Of a stretch of 49,442 nucleotides of DNA, positions 29,605-38,498 are shown in pieces; positions within the stretch are counted from its first letter, which is position 1, and the number at the start of each line of letters is the position of its first letter. A program made the position numbers and the translations under genes. The notes under the pieces are model-generated. The model made no database searches and had not been told where the DNA came from. It saw nothing but the letters and a program-made list of their open reading frames with translations. This DNA is from Rhodococcus sp. IITR03 (GTDB lineage Bacteria > Actinomycetota > Actinomycetes > Mycobacteriales > Mycobacteriaceae), in the NCBI GenBank assembly GCA_001017865.1, contig LATQ01000283.1, positions 1-49,442 on the forward strand. The letters run 5' to 3'.

Positions 29605-30845
29605 ATGCGTGTTGCGCACAGGGTTGCTGCACTGGCGTCGTCATCGACCGTCGAGTTGGCAGACAGGATCCGCACTATGCGTGCGTCCGGCACCGACATC
29701 ATCGATCTCACTGGGGGAGAGCCGGATTTCGACACTCCCGCGGCGGTGGTCGATGAAGCTGTCCGAGCTCTGCGCGACGGATTCACCCACTACACGTCGA
29801 GCAGCGGTGTACCCGAACTCAGGGCCGCGATCGCCGACAAACTGCGCACCGACAACGGGGTGATCGTCGATCCCGAGTTCGGAATCTGTGTGACCCCCTC
29901 CGCGAAACACGCTCTGTTCGCTGCGATCATGACCGTTCTCGATCCTGGAGACGAACTGATGATCATGACACCGGGGTGGGTGAGCTACGAGTCCATGGTG
30001 TCCTTGGCCGGCGGCTCGATTGCGAAGGTCCCGTTGGAAGCGCGCGACGGTGCCTTCCGCGTGACCCAGGGAGCGCTGGAGGCGGCGGTCAACTCCCGAA
30101 CTCGGGCAATCCTGGTGAACACGCCGAACAACCCGACCGGGAACGTGTTGACTGTCCGAGAAGTCGAGACGATCGCCGAATTCGCCGAAAGACACGACCT
30201 CTTCATCATCTCCGACGAGATCTACGAGAAAGTCATCTACTCCGGCTACCGTCACCGCAGTCTCGCAGCGCATCCGAAGGCGGGAGCCCGCACATTCACT
30301 GTGAACGGATTCTCCAAGGGGTACGCCATGACCGGGTGGAGACTCGGGTATGTCGCCGGACCCTCTTTCGCCATACAGCAACTGCTGAAAGTTCACCAAC
30401 ACACCGTGTCGTGTGCAAGTTCCTTCGTTCAGCGTGGAGGCTGGCTGCCCTTACCGAAACAGAAGAAGCCGTCACTGACATGACTCGTGAATACGAACGG
30501 CGCCGCAACCTTGTAGTGCACGGTCTCAACAGGATTCCCGGAATTCGATGCGCCCTGCCGGAAGGGGCATTCTACGCATTTCCTTCCGTCGAAGAGCTCG
30601 GCGTGGGAACCGGTGTCGACACGGCTTCCTGGCTGCTGGAGGAGGCTCAGGTCGCTGTAACGCCGGGGGAGGTCTTCGGTCCGGGAGGTGAGGGCCGCGT
30701 TCGATTGTCCTTCGCGGCCTCCTACGATGTTCTGGCCGAAGCGCTGCGCCGAATCGAGACCGTGTGCCGCTACCGGCCGGCAGCGGGGTACGTCACCCCA
30801 TCAACGATCACCACTTCCCTCACGACCGGCGAGTACACGGTTTGA
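29605..30845 (+). CDS. Class I/II aminotransferase, aspartate/aromatic type (one frameshift)
   Basis: PLP fold-type I enzyme of about 413 residues. Visible motifs are DIIDLTGGEPDFDTP, FTHYTSSSGVPELRAAIA, AILVNTPNNPTGNV, IISDEIYEKVIY and the PLP-lysine segment NGFSKGYAMTGWRLGY. A missing base near 30437 separates the C-terminal domain (LAALTETEEAVTDM to VRLSFAASYDVLAEALRRIE). ATG 29605 is taken; a GTG at 29575 is also in frame. The usual reaction is amino-group exchange between aspartate or aromatic amino acids and 2-oxoglutarate. It starts 40 bases after the third flavoprotein and is the last gene of the block, perhaps handling a 2-oxo acid or an amino-bearing substrate. Confidence 0.87.
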
Positions 30846-31171
30846 CTTCAGACATCGGGGTTCCCCTCCGTGGGGATCCGTATCGGGTCTGAGGAGTGTT
30901 GTCCCGTCAGCCGCTTCCCGCACCGACCCGGCCGCAAGTCCAGACGTGGTCGGTAGCCCATCAGGACTGGTTGCCCCGCACGGCACGTTCGGTCGAGTAC
31001 GCCCGGATCGCCGTCACGCCGATGTGTCGGCCGGCTCCGACACCGGTTCGCTGTGGCAACCGGTGTTGTCGACCGTGCTCTTGGCCCGGTGACATTCGGA
31101 GGAGGGAATTTCGGGGTGAAGGCTTCGGGTGAAGAACCAGGTGGATTTGCCGGTTTTGTACGCTCGGTAAA

Positions 31172-31206
31172 CGACCACACTTTCATCCCCTCGCAAGGTG
31201 TGGTCG
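31172..31206. repeat. Inverted repeat with 9-bp arms
   Basis: CGACCACAC (31172-31180) and GTGTGGTCG (31198-31206) are perfect complements around a 17-base loop. It lies in the gene-poor stretch. It could be a weak terminator or a decayed mobile-element end; no flanking direct repeat was noticed. Confidence 0.4.
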
Positions 31207-31305
31207 CGCTGTAGCTCACTCCCCCTCGGGCTACGGCACCGGACTTGTCATCTGGTGAAGGTGGCAGGTTTCAGGGTGTTCAGCTCACCCCTCGGAGCGG
31301 CACCC

Positions 31306-31340
31306 TCCTTGTGCCGGATCCTTTGGCTCCGGCACAAGGA
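31306..31340. terminator. 13-bp perfect stem-loop
   Basis: TCCTTGTGCCGGA (31306-31318) pairs perfectly with TCCGGCACAAGGA (31328-31340) around a 9-base loop TCCTTTGGC. The strength suits a transcription terminator, but no T-tract follows and no gene end is nearby, about 460 bases after the aminotransferase stop. Confidence 0.5.
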
Positions 31341-31707
31341 TCCCGGGAACGATCATGCACGCCCTCGGCGTGCGGAATCGCGATCGTCTCTTGCGTCCCA
31401 ATCCGGGACATCAGTCGGGTGGCAAGCCCGCGGTCTGTACCGCCGCAGGGATGTCGATGCCGGGTGGAAACGAAGAAGGATCGGGTGGGTTCGGTCGCCT
31501 CTCGGCGAAAGGTGCAGCACGGTTCCAGCCGAACGGAAATCCGTGAAGGCAACTGGGTTGAGCCCGGGGGACACGAAGACGCCCCCGATCCGCTCAGCAC
31601 ACCACGACCCGAAGACGAGGTATTCCCGGGGTCGAGCGGTGGCGGACGGAGCAGGGTGACCTGCAGAAATCATTCGGATTCCGGGATGCTGAACCGAGTC
31701 ATCCCCC

Positions 31708-31737
31708 TGCGTGCTGTGCGTGCACGCACAGCACGCA
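31708..31737. repeat. 30-base perfect palindrome
   Basis: TGCGTGCTGTGCGTG (31708-31722) is followed at once by its exact reverse complement (31723-31737), with no loop. The arms consist of GTGC/TGCG-like units. It lies at the 3' side of the decayed minus-strand operon. Perfect loopless palindromes of this length are rare and may be a protein-binding site, a terminator or a recombination scar. Confidence 0.7.
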
Positions 31738-31749
31738 CGATGTCGGGAG

Positions 31750-32149
31750 GATCGACTGGCTCCCGAAGAAAGGTGCACGGGGCGCATCGAGTCTCGGGAT
31801 GCGGGCGAGTTCGAGGACCTGCATGGTGGTCAACCCCTGCTCGGGGGAGATCCGAAACGCACGGTCTCGCCGGTCGTCAGGCGTGCCCGCACCCGCACCT
31901 GCATCGGATCGGAGGCGAGCGCGAGAGTCAACCGGGGATGACATCGAAGCCGCGCCCGGCGTACTTGATGCGTTCGAGTCGGCCACCGCCGGTGCCGGGA
32001 ACCAGGAGATCCACCGACAGGGGAGTGTCGTCCCCGGAGGGCGCCTCGTAGTGGTTGCCGGTCACCAACCGATAGCCACGGGCGAGCAGCGCGGTGTGGA
32101 AGGTGGCATCGGCCGCGGCGAGGATCTCCACCTCGGTCACATCACTCAT
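31750..32149 (-). pseudogene. Decayed gene C: possible nucleotidyltransferase-fold protein
   Basis: From ATG 32149 the frame reads MSDVTEVEILAAADATFHTALLARGYRLV then EAPSGDDTPLSVDLLVPGTG and GRGFDVIPG, where it stops at 31928. Adding one base there continues LTLALASDPMQVRVRARLTTGETVRF, and a further change gives ISPEQGLTTMQVLELARIPRLDAP, after which homology is unclear near the palindrome. The segment SVDLLVPG resembles the acidic strand of nucleotidyltransferase-fold proteins (AbiEii-like), but that is a weak guess. Its start overlaps the stop of the upstream fragment by four bases, so an operon once existed. Confidence 0.45.
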
Positions 32150-32349
32150 GGGGCGGCCTTCTGTTGGGCCACGGCGAGCACATGATCGGCCGCTTCGGCG
32201 GCGTCGGCGCGCCGGTGCGCCACAGCGTCGGGTCGGCCGGGACCTGCACGGCCAGGGTGTGCTCGGCCGCGGTGGCGGGACTGAAGCCGGCGGCGCTCAG
32301 GTCGACGAACCGATCGGTATAGAGCAGCGCCCGGGTCGGCAACCTTCAC
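32146..32349 (-). pseudogene. Decayed gene B: small protein, two frameshifts
   Basis: GTG 32349 overlaps the stop of fragment A (GTGA), and the stop overlaps the ATG of fragment C (ATGA). Read across two frame changes it gives KVADPGA, then LLYTDRFVDLSAAGFSPATAAEHTLAVQVPADPTLWRTG, then ADAAEAADHVLAVAQQKAAP. About 67 residues. I do not recognise the family. The intact four-base couplings show it was a real gene, whatever the state of the frames. Confidence 0.45.
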
Positions 32350-32567
32350 GGGGCGTACACATTGGCCTCCGCATCACCACTGACCAACAACGAAATACCT
32401 TGTTGGGTGCAGAATTCCGGTGCCTCGGTTCCGGTCCATGGTCGAAGTCTGCCAGGCGGAATTGCCGGGATCCCTACACTGGGTCGCAGTGTCACACCAT
32501 CACGCACAGTGGTCCAGAACCCGGGTTCTCCGACCCCAGAGGATTCCTGCGGGGTAGCAACTCGCAC
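32346..32567 (-). pseudogene. Fragment A: C-terminal part of an unknown gene
   Basis: A minus-strand frame ending TEAPEFCTQQGISLLVSGDAEANVYAP with its stop overlapping the GTG of fragment B. The N-terminal part (VRVATPQESSGVGEPGFW) has no clear start or ribosome-binding site, and the gene may be truncated. Unrecognised. It belongs to the same three-gene minus-strand unit as B and C. Confidence 0.35.
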
Positions 32568-32796
32568 GTGCCCAGCGGGCTTGACGGCCTCTCGACGTGG
32601 AGTCCTTCAAGTCACAGGATGGCGCTGATGAACACGGTCATCTTCGCGCAGTTCCGCCATTGCGATAATCATGGATAACCGCGATTGTCCATCATATTGG
32701 TTGTTGAGAAGTCGATATACGCGTGCTTGAAGTTGCTAGTTGATATAACGAGATCTTATCCGTCGGGGTGCTTTCGATCGCTTGATCCACAAGTGA
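32568..32796. other. AT-rich intergenic region with an imperfect palindrome
   Basis: A stretch markedly richer in A/T than its surroundings, with no gene seen. At 32671-32692 lies ATGGAtAAcCGCGaTTgTCCAT, matching its own reverse complement at 18 of 22 positions. It lies between the decayed operon and the 3' end of the glutamate synthase-like gene. The base composition suggests a promoter region or a junction of transferred DNA. Confidence 0.45.
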
Positions 32797-34360
32797 TTAC
32801 GATGTCGCCGTCGACGCCTCCGTCCCACCCGGCGTCGTCACCGCTTCCGCGGTCATCAGCCGCGTGATCTCCTCCCGGTCCGCCTGCGACGGCAGTCCCC
32901 ATCCGTCTCGATAGCCGTACATCTCGCGTAGGGTGACCGCGTGCCGGTTGCCGTCGGCGATCTCGATGTCGTCGACGGTGATCAGGCCCGGATGCACGAC
33001 CCCGGTCGCTTGCGCGATCTTGAACACATCGCGCCGTAGGGCTTCGATGTAGTCGGCGACGCGGTCGGCCTTGGACGGGACGTCGAGTCCTCGGGTGAGC
33101 CAGCGGTTCTGTGTGGCGACGCCGGTGGGGCAGCGGTCGGTGTGGCATTTCTGTGCTGGATGCATCCGATGGAGAACATCGGTTCGCGTGCGACGTTGAC
33201 CATGTCGCAGCCGAGTGCCATCGCGACCACCGCGTTGTCGGGTAGACCGAGTTTGCCGGCGCCGATGAAGGTGACGTCGTCGGTCAGACCGGCTTCGGCG
33301 AACGTCGCGTAGACCCGCGCGAAGCCGCTGCGGAACGGTAGGGAGACCGCATCGGCGAACACCAATGGTGCTGCGCCGGTTCCGCCTTCGCCGCCGTCGA
33401 TGGTGACGAAGTCGACGCCGCGATCGGTCTCGCTCATCCGCCGAGTGAGTTCGTCCCAGAAGGTCGTGTCGCCGACGGCGGACTTGATCCCGACGGGAAG
33501 GCCCGTCTCGGCGGCGAGCAGTTCGACCCAGTCGAGCAGACTGTCGATGTCGTGGAACTCCGTGTGCCGGGACGGGCTCACACAATCCTTGCCGACGGGG
33601 ATTCCGCGGACCTCGGCGATCTCCGGCGTGACCTTGGCTCCGGGGAGTAGTCCGCCCAGTCCGGGCTTGGCGCCCTGGCTGAGTTTGATCTCCAGAGCAC
33701 GGATGGGTGCCGATTCGACGACCCGCTTCAGCCGTGCGAGGTCGAAGTGGCCGTCCTCGTCGCGGCACCCGAAGTAGCCGGTGCCGATCTGGAAGATCAA
33801 CTCTCCGCCGTTGCGGTGGTAGTTCGTCAAACCACCTTCGCCGGTGTTCTGCAGGCACCCGGCCGCGCCGGCACCTCGGTTGAGTGCCTCCACGGCGGCA
33901 CCGGACAGCGAGCCGAAGCTCATCGCGGAGATGTTGACGAACGATCCGGGACGGAAGGCACGGGCACGCCCGCGCGCGGCGCCGAGGACCTTCGCGGACG
34001 GAATGGAGACCTTCTCACCACCGTGAGGAGCGGCCGACGGCGGCAGGTCCGAGAAGGTGCGGTGCTTGATGATCGTGTACCCGTCGGTGTACTCGATGTC
34101 GTTGTCGCTGCCGAAACCGAAGGTGTTCGTGACGTTCTTCGACGACGCGTAGATCCACCTGCGCTGGTCGCGATTGAACGGACGTTCCTCGTCGTTGTTC
34201 GTCGTGATGTACTGCCGCAGTTCGGTCCCAGCGACTCCAGGACGTAACGCGCATGCCCGAGAATTGGGAAGTTCCGCAGCAGCGAATGTCGTTTCTGCAC
34301 AAGATCGTAGGCACCGACGGCGCCGCCGCAGCGGCCGGGATACCGAGCGTTTTCGACCAT
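32797..34360 (-). CDS. FMN-binding glutamate synthase-like protein (GltB domain 2), two frameshifts
   Basis: From ATG 34360 (GGAG six bases upstream) the protein reads YDLVQKRHSLLRNFPILGHARYVLESLGP. After a lost base near 34220 it continues RRWIYASSKN, FVNISAMSFGSLSGAAVEALNRGA, NTGEGGLTNYHRNGGELIFQIGTGYFGCR, LSQGAKPGLGGLLPGAKVT, and the FMN-binding VDFVTIDGGEGGTGAAP. A second break near 33160 leads to KCHTDRCPTGVATQNRWLTRGLDV, the Cys cluster region. About 521 residues, the usual length of these stand-alone glutamate synthase-type flavoproteins, which lack the glutaminase domain and whose true substrate is often unknown. Divergent from the molybdoenzyme gene. Confidence 0.88.
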
Positions 34361-34477
34361 CCCATTCTCCGAGGGTACGTCCGATCAGCGGTCTCGGAGC
34401 GGGAACCGATCCGGGTTTGGCCGAGTGGACATCACGGTACCCGCCGCGCAGAACTGTGCTCGGTGAGAGGTGAGCGA

Positions 34478-36845
34478 ATGCAGAAGAGCGACCTGCAGTC
34501 CGACTACGACGAGGCCCACCTCGAGGTCGGAGACCGCAAGAAGGCTGCCGCCGGCGTCACCGGCGTTGCCGTGGCGATGAAGCGATCCCTCGAACAGATG
34601 GGACTGGTGCGTTCGGCCGAGACGCTGCTCGAGCTGAACCAGACCGAAGGGTTCGACTGCCCGAGCTGTGCGTGGCCCGACCCGGACCCCGGGCATCGCA
34701 AGATCGCCGAGTTCTGCGAGAACGGTGCCAAGCCGTCGCCGAGGAGGGCACCAAGCGACGCGCCGACCCCGAGTTCTTCGCGCGGTACAGCATCGCCGAG
34801 CTCGCTTCCCACAGTGAACTGTGGCTCGGCAAGCAGGGCCGCATTACGCACCCGATGGTCAAGAGGCCCGGTGCCACGCACTACACCCCGATCGAATGGG
34901 AGGAGGCCTTTTCCCTCATCGGCGAGCAGCTGAAGTCGCTGGACAGTCCCGATCAGGCCACCTTCTACACCTCTGGGCGTGCATCGAACGAGGCCGCTTT
35001 CGTGTACCAGCTGTTCGCGCGGGCGTTCGGGACCAACAACCTGCCCGATTGCTCCAACATGTGCCACGAGTCCACGAGCATCGCGCTGCAGGAATCGATC
35101 GGCATCGGCAAGGCCAGCGTGACGCTCGACGACGTGCACAACGCCGAGCTGATCATCCTGCAGGGGCAGAACCCCGGCACCAACCATCCGCGCATGCTCA
35201 CCGCACTGGAAGAGGCCAAGCAGAACGGCGCGAAGATCCTGACGATCAACCCGCTGCGCGAGGCGGGCCTGGTCAACTTCCGTAACCCGCAGACGCCGCG
35301 CGGCGTGCTCGGGCGGGGAACGGATCTGTCCGACCTGCATCTGTCGATCAAGGTCAACGGGGACCTCGCGCTGCTGCAGGCGTTCGGGTCGCTGCTCGTC
35401 GAATGGGACGCGCTCGACCACGACTTCGTGCAGCAGTACACCCAGGGATTCGAAGAATGGGTCGAACATGTCCGGGACATCGACTGGGACGAGGTGGTCG
35501 CCGCGACCGGCCTGTCGCGACAGCAGATCACCGAAGCCGCTCAGATGCTGCGACGCTCGCAGGCAACGGTCTTCTGCTGGGCCATGGGTATCACCCAGCA
35601 CCGCAACGCCGTCGCGACCATCAAGGAGATCTGCAATCTCGCGTTCGCGCAGGGTAACATCGGCAAGCGCGGTGCCGGGCTCATGCCTGTGCGCGGACAT
35701 TCGAACGTCCAGGGCGACCGCACGATGGGGATCTGGGAACGCGCGCCGCAGAGCTTCCTCGACGCGATCGAGGAGGAGTTCGGTTTCGATCCGCCTCGCG
35801 AGAACGGTTACGACACCGTCGATTCGATCAAGGCGATGCGCGACGGCAAGGTGCGGTTCTTCCTCGGCCTCGGTGGCAACTTCGTGCAGGCGGCGCCGGA
35901 CACAGGCGTCACCGCCGAGGCGATGGCCGGAATCGACATGACGGTGCACATCTCGACGAAACCCAACCGTTCCCATCTGGTCTGCGGTAGAACGGCATTG
36001 ATTCTTCCGACGCTCGGGCGCACCGACAAGGACGTCCAGGCATCGGGACCGCAGTTCGTGTCGGTCGAGGACACGACGTGCGCGGTCCACGCCTCCCGAG
36101 GCCGTTGAAACCGCCCAGCGAACAGGTGCGTTCGGAGGTCGCGATCATCACGGGCATCGCCGAGGCCACGATCGGTGACCGCTACGGGATCGACTGGAAG
36201 GCGATGCGCGACGACTACGCGAACATCCGATCGCGCATCTCCCGCGTCGTCCCGGGTTGTGAAGGCTACGAGGTCAACGTCCGGCGTCCGGGAGGATTCA
36301 TCCTGCCGCACCCTCCCCGAGATACCAGGTCCTTCGATACCGATTCGGGCAAGGCGGAATTCGCGGTTTCGCCGGTGGAGGTGGTTCAGGTACCGCCGGG
36401 TCATCTTCTGCTGCAGACGATGCGCAGCCACGACCAGTTCAACACCACCATCTACGGCCTCAGCGACCGCTATCGCGGGATCGCGGGCGGCCGCCGTGTG
36501 GTGTTCATGCACCGGGACGACATCGCCGCACTGGGTTTCGACGACGGAGACTTCGTCGACCTGTTCACACGATGGGACGGCGACGACCGTGACCGTTGCG
36601 CCAAGAGGTTCCGGATCGTCGAATACGACCTGCCACGGGGCAACGCTGCCGCCTACTACCCGGAGACCAACCCTCTCGTCCCGCTCGATTCGACTGCGCT
36701 GAAGAGCAACTGCCCCACCTACAAGTCGATCGTGATCTCCCTGGCACCCGCTGGACGCGACGAGTGCCCGGACGCGCTCGGAACCGCGCCCGTGGGGTCG
36801 GACTGGTCGCACAAGACGACCCCGGAGCCGAAGCACCTGTCCTGA
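34478..36845 (+). CDS. FdhF/YdeP-type molybdopterin oxidoreductase (two frameshifts)
   Basis: The N-terminus has FDCPSCAWPDPD, the CPSCAWP hallmark of YdeP-like proteins. After a missing base near 34735 the molybdopterin domain follows: THYTPIEWEEAFSLIGEQL, FYTSGRASNEAAFVYQLFARAFGTNNLPDCSNMCHEST, LQGQNPGTNHPRML, VFCWAMGITQHRNAV and GNIGKRGAGLMPVRGHSNVQG. A second break near 36100 precedes the dinucleotide-binding C-terminus (LLLQTMRSHDQFNTTIYGLSDRYRG, NPLVPLDS, CPTYKSIVISL). About 789 residues. The family binds bis-MGD and is formate dehydrogenase-like; physiological substrates are mostly unknown, with acid resistance reported for E. coli YdeP. No [4Fe-4S] four-cysteine motif is seen. Confidence 0.9.
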
Positions 36846-36852
36846 TCGACGG

Positions 36853-37851
36853 TCAGGACGTCTCGAATGCTCCTTCACGCAGCAGTGTTTCGGCCGTGAT
36901 GAAGGCTGCGGCGCGACGTGTGACGGTGGGTGGTGCCGGTGGGTTGCCGTTCCACTGGTCGAACAGCGTGCTCAGGCTCAGCGCGATGCGTTCCGGCGAC
37001 TCCCACTGGCGCCACGCATCGAAGTCTCTCGTGCGCACGAGTTTCCGTGCTGTCTCGAGCGGGGTGAGTCCGGCCCGGTGATGGTCGCGGGCGGCGTCGC
37101 CCAGCCACAGCCAGTAGTCGCGCAGTGCTCGGATCTCCGTCGCGCCGCAGGTCGGTCCGTGGCCGGGCACGTACACCGCGGCGTCCCATCCGAGCAGACG
37201 GTCGAGCGCCGACAGCCAGTTGTCGAGCGGGCCGTGCCACAGGATCGGTGTCGACCCGATGAACAACAGGTCGCCGGTGAAGACGACCCCGGCGTCGGCC
37301 ACGCGGACGACGAGGTCGCCGGCCGTGTGGCACGGTCCGAGTTGCTCGAGTTCGATCGTGCGACCGCCGATGTCCAGTGAGGTGGCGGTCGCGAAGGTCG
37401 TGTCGGGCATCCGCGGGGTGCGGCGCGGGAATCGGGCACCGCCGCGCACCCGCGCCATATAGGCACCGGCCGCACCGATGGGACCGGGGACGCGCCGGAT
37501 CAGGGAGCCCGTGCCGGCCAGCACGGTGAGGGCGCGCGGTGGAAGATCCTCGCGCATCCCGTCCAGTGCGGCGGCGCTGGTGGTGATCCGCGCGTCGGGC
37601 GGCAGCGTGTCGTTGCCCCACCAGTGGTCACCGTCGCTGTGGGTGTTCACCGCGTCGGTGATCGGAGCATCCGCGACCAGCGGTGTCTGCGCCTCGGCGA
37701 TGCGCTGCGCCCACGCGACGTCCCATGCGGTGTCGACGACCAGCGACGCCGTTCCCGGCGCGACGACCAACCCGGTATTGGCCTCGCCCCAGCTGCCGGG
37801 TGTGCGCACGAACGCCCAGACCCCGTCGCCGACCTGCTGCAATCCACTCAT
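36853..37851 (-). CDS. MBL-fold metallo-hydrolase
   Basis: From ATG 37851 (GGAGG five bases upstream) a frame of 332 residues. The metal-binding motif is VNTHSDGDHWWGN (HxDGDH, close to the HxHxDH type but with Asp in place of the second His), with LGPCHTAGDLVV for the next His, FTGDLLFIGSTPI for Asp, and VYVPGHGPTC for the last His. It belongs to the broad metallo-beta-lactamase superfamily (glyoxalase II-like and related hydrolases). Its stop is eight bases from the stop of the molybdoenzyme gene, so the two converge. The function cannot be fixed from sequence. Confidence 0.88.
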   Translation of the reverse strand: MSGLQQVGDGVWAFVRTPGSWGEANTGLVVAPGTASLVVDTAWDVAWAQRIAEAQTPLVADAPITDAVNTHSDGDHWWGNDTLPPDARITTSAAALDGMREDLPPRALTVLAGTGSLIRRVPGPIGAAGAYMARVRGGARFPRRTPRMPDTTFATATSLDIGGRTIELEQLGPCHTAGDLVVRVADAGVVFTGDLLFIGSTPILWHGPLDNWLSALDRLLGWDAAVYVPGHGPTCGATEIRALRDYWLWLGDAARDHHRAGLTPLETARKLVRTRDFDAWRQWESPERIALSLSTLFDQWNGNPPAPPTVTRRAAAFITAETLLREGAFETS

Positions 37852-37949
37852 GTCGACCTCCCGGCCCGCCACCCTACCGAGGTGTCCGTTTCGTGCGCCT
37901 TCGGCTCGGGTAGCCGACGATCAACCGTCTTCTACAGGAGCCGACAGAC

Positions 37950-38429
37950 ATGAGACTCAGTACCGTCCTCGCGACCGCCGCTGCCACCACGACCACCGCG
38001 ATCGTCGGGTCGATCGCCTCCCAGGACACGAACTCCCGGTGGTACCGCAAGTTGCGCAAGCCCGGTTTCCAGCCTCCGGCCGCGGCGTTCCCGATCGTCT
38101 GGACGGCGCTGTATGCCGATATCGCTGTCACCTCGGCCGTCGCGATCGACGAGTACACCGATGCCGACGACTATGTGGGTCGTCGCAACTACATCGCGGC
38201 TCTGGCCACGAATCTCGTGCTCAACGCGTCGTGGTCGTGGGTGTTCTTCAAGTGGCATCGGTTGATGCCGGCCACCGTGGTGGCCGCACTGCTCGCCGCG
38301 AGTACCGCGGATCTGACGCGCCGGACGGCCGAGGCGAATCCGACTGCGGGGGCTGCGCTGGCTCCGTACTCGGCGTGGACGGCGTTCGCCACGCTGCTGA
38401 CCGGGCGGATCACACAGCTCAATCGCTGA
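37950..38429 (+). CDS. tspO: TspO/MBR-family membrane protein
   Basis: A 159-residue protein with five hydrophobic segments. Family motifs are WYRKLRKPGFQPPAAAFPIVWTALYADIAV near the N-terminus, and NLVLNASWSWVFFKWHRLMPATVVA and YSAWTAFATLLT in later helices. CAGGAG lies before ATG 37950. TspO proteins bind tetrapyrroles and other hydrophobic ligands and act in stress and porphyrin handling. It precedes a carotenoid-cleavage-type oxygenase by 69 bases. Confidence 0.92.
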   Translation: MRLSTVLATAAATTTTAIVGSIASQDTNSRWYRKLRKPGFQPPAAAFPIVWTALYADIAVTSAVAIDEYTDADDYVGRRNYIAALATNLVLNASWSWVFFKWHRLMPATVVAALLAASTADLTRRTAEANPTAGAALAPYSAWTAFATLLTGRITQLNR

Positions 38430-38451
38430 TCCGCCGATGTCGCGGACGGTA

Positions 38452-38480
38452 ATGAGACAGTTCTTCCCAATGTGTCTCAT
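38452..38480. promoter_or_regulatory. Inverted repeat before the carotenoid oxygenase gene
   Basis: ATGAGACA (38452-38459) and TGTCTCAT (38473-38480) are perfect complements separated by 13 bases, 18 bases before the ATG at 38499. A repressor operator is likely, since the gap between the two genes is only 69 bases. Confidence 0.55.
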
Positions 38481-38498
38481 CTGTGTGACCGTCGGTAT

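Larger units (their letters stand above)
30846..31750. other. Gene-poor stretch with hairpins
   Basis: No frame on either strand shows recognisable motifs or a convincing ribosome-binding site. Two hairpins and one 30-base palindrome are listed separately. I found no tRNA-like cloverleaf or transposase remnant. It may be a decayed region between the catabolic operon and the next locus. Confidence 0.5.

Noticed and set aside
31141..31260. Possible tRNA-like or riboswitch structure
   Set aside because: Only a simple inverted repeat is present; no cloverleaf, anticodon arm or CCA end could be drawn.
34504..36090. 528-codon minus-strand frame
   Set aside because: Antisense shadow of the YdeP-type molybdoenzyme, whose plus-strand motifs are unmistakable.
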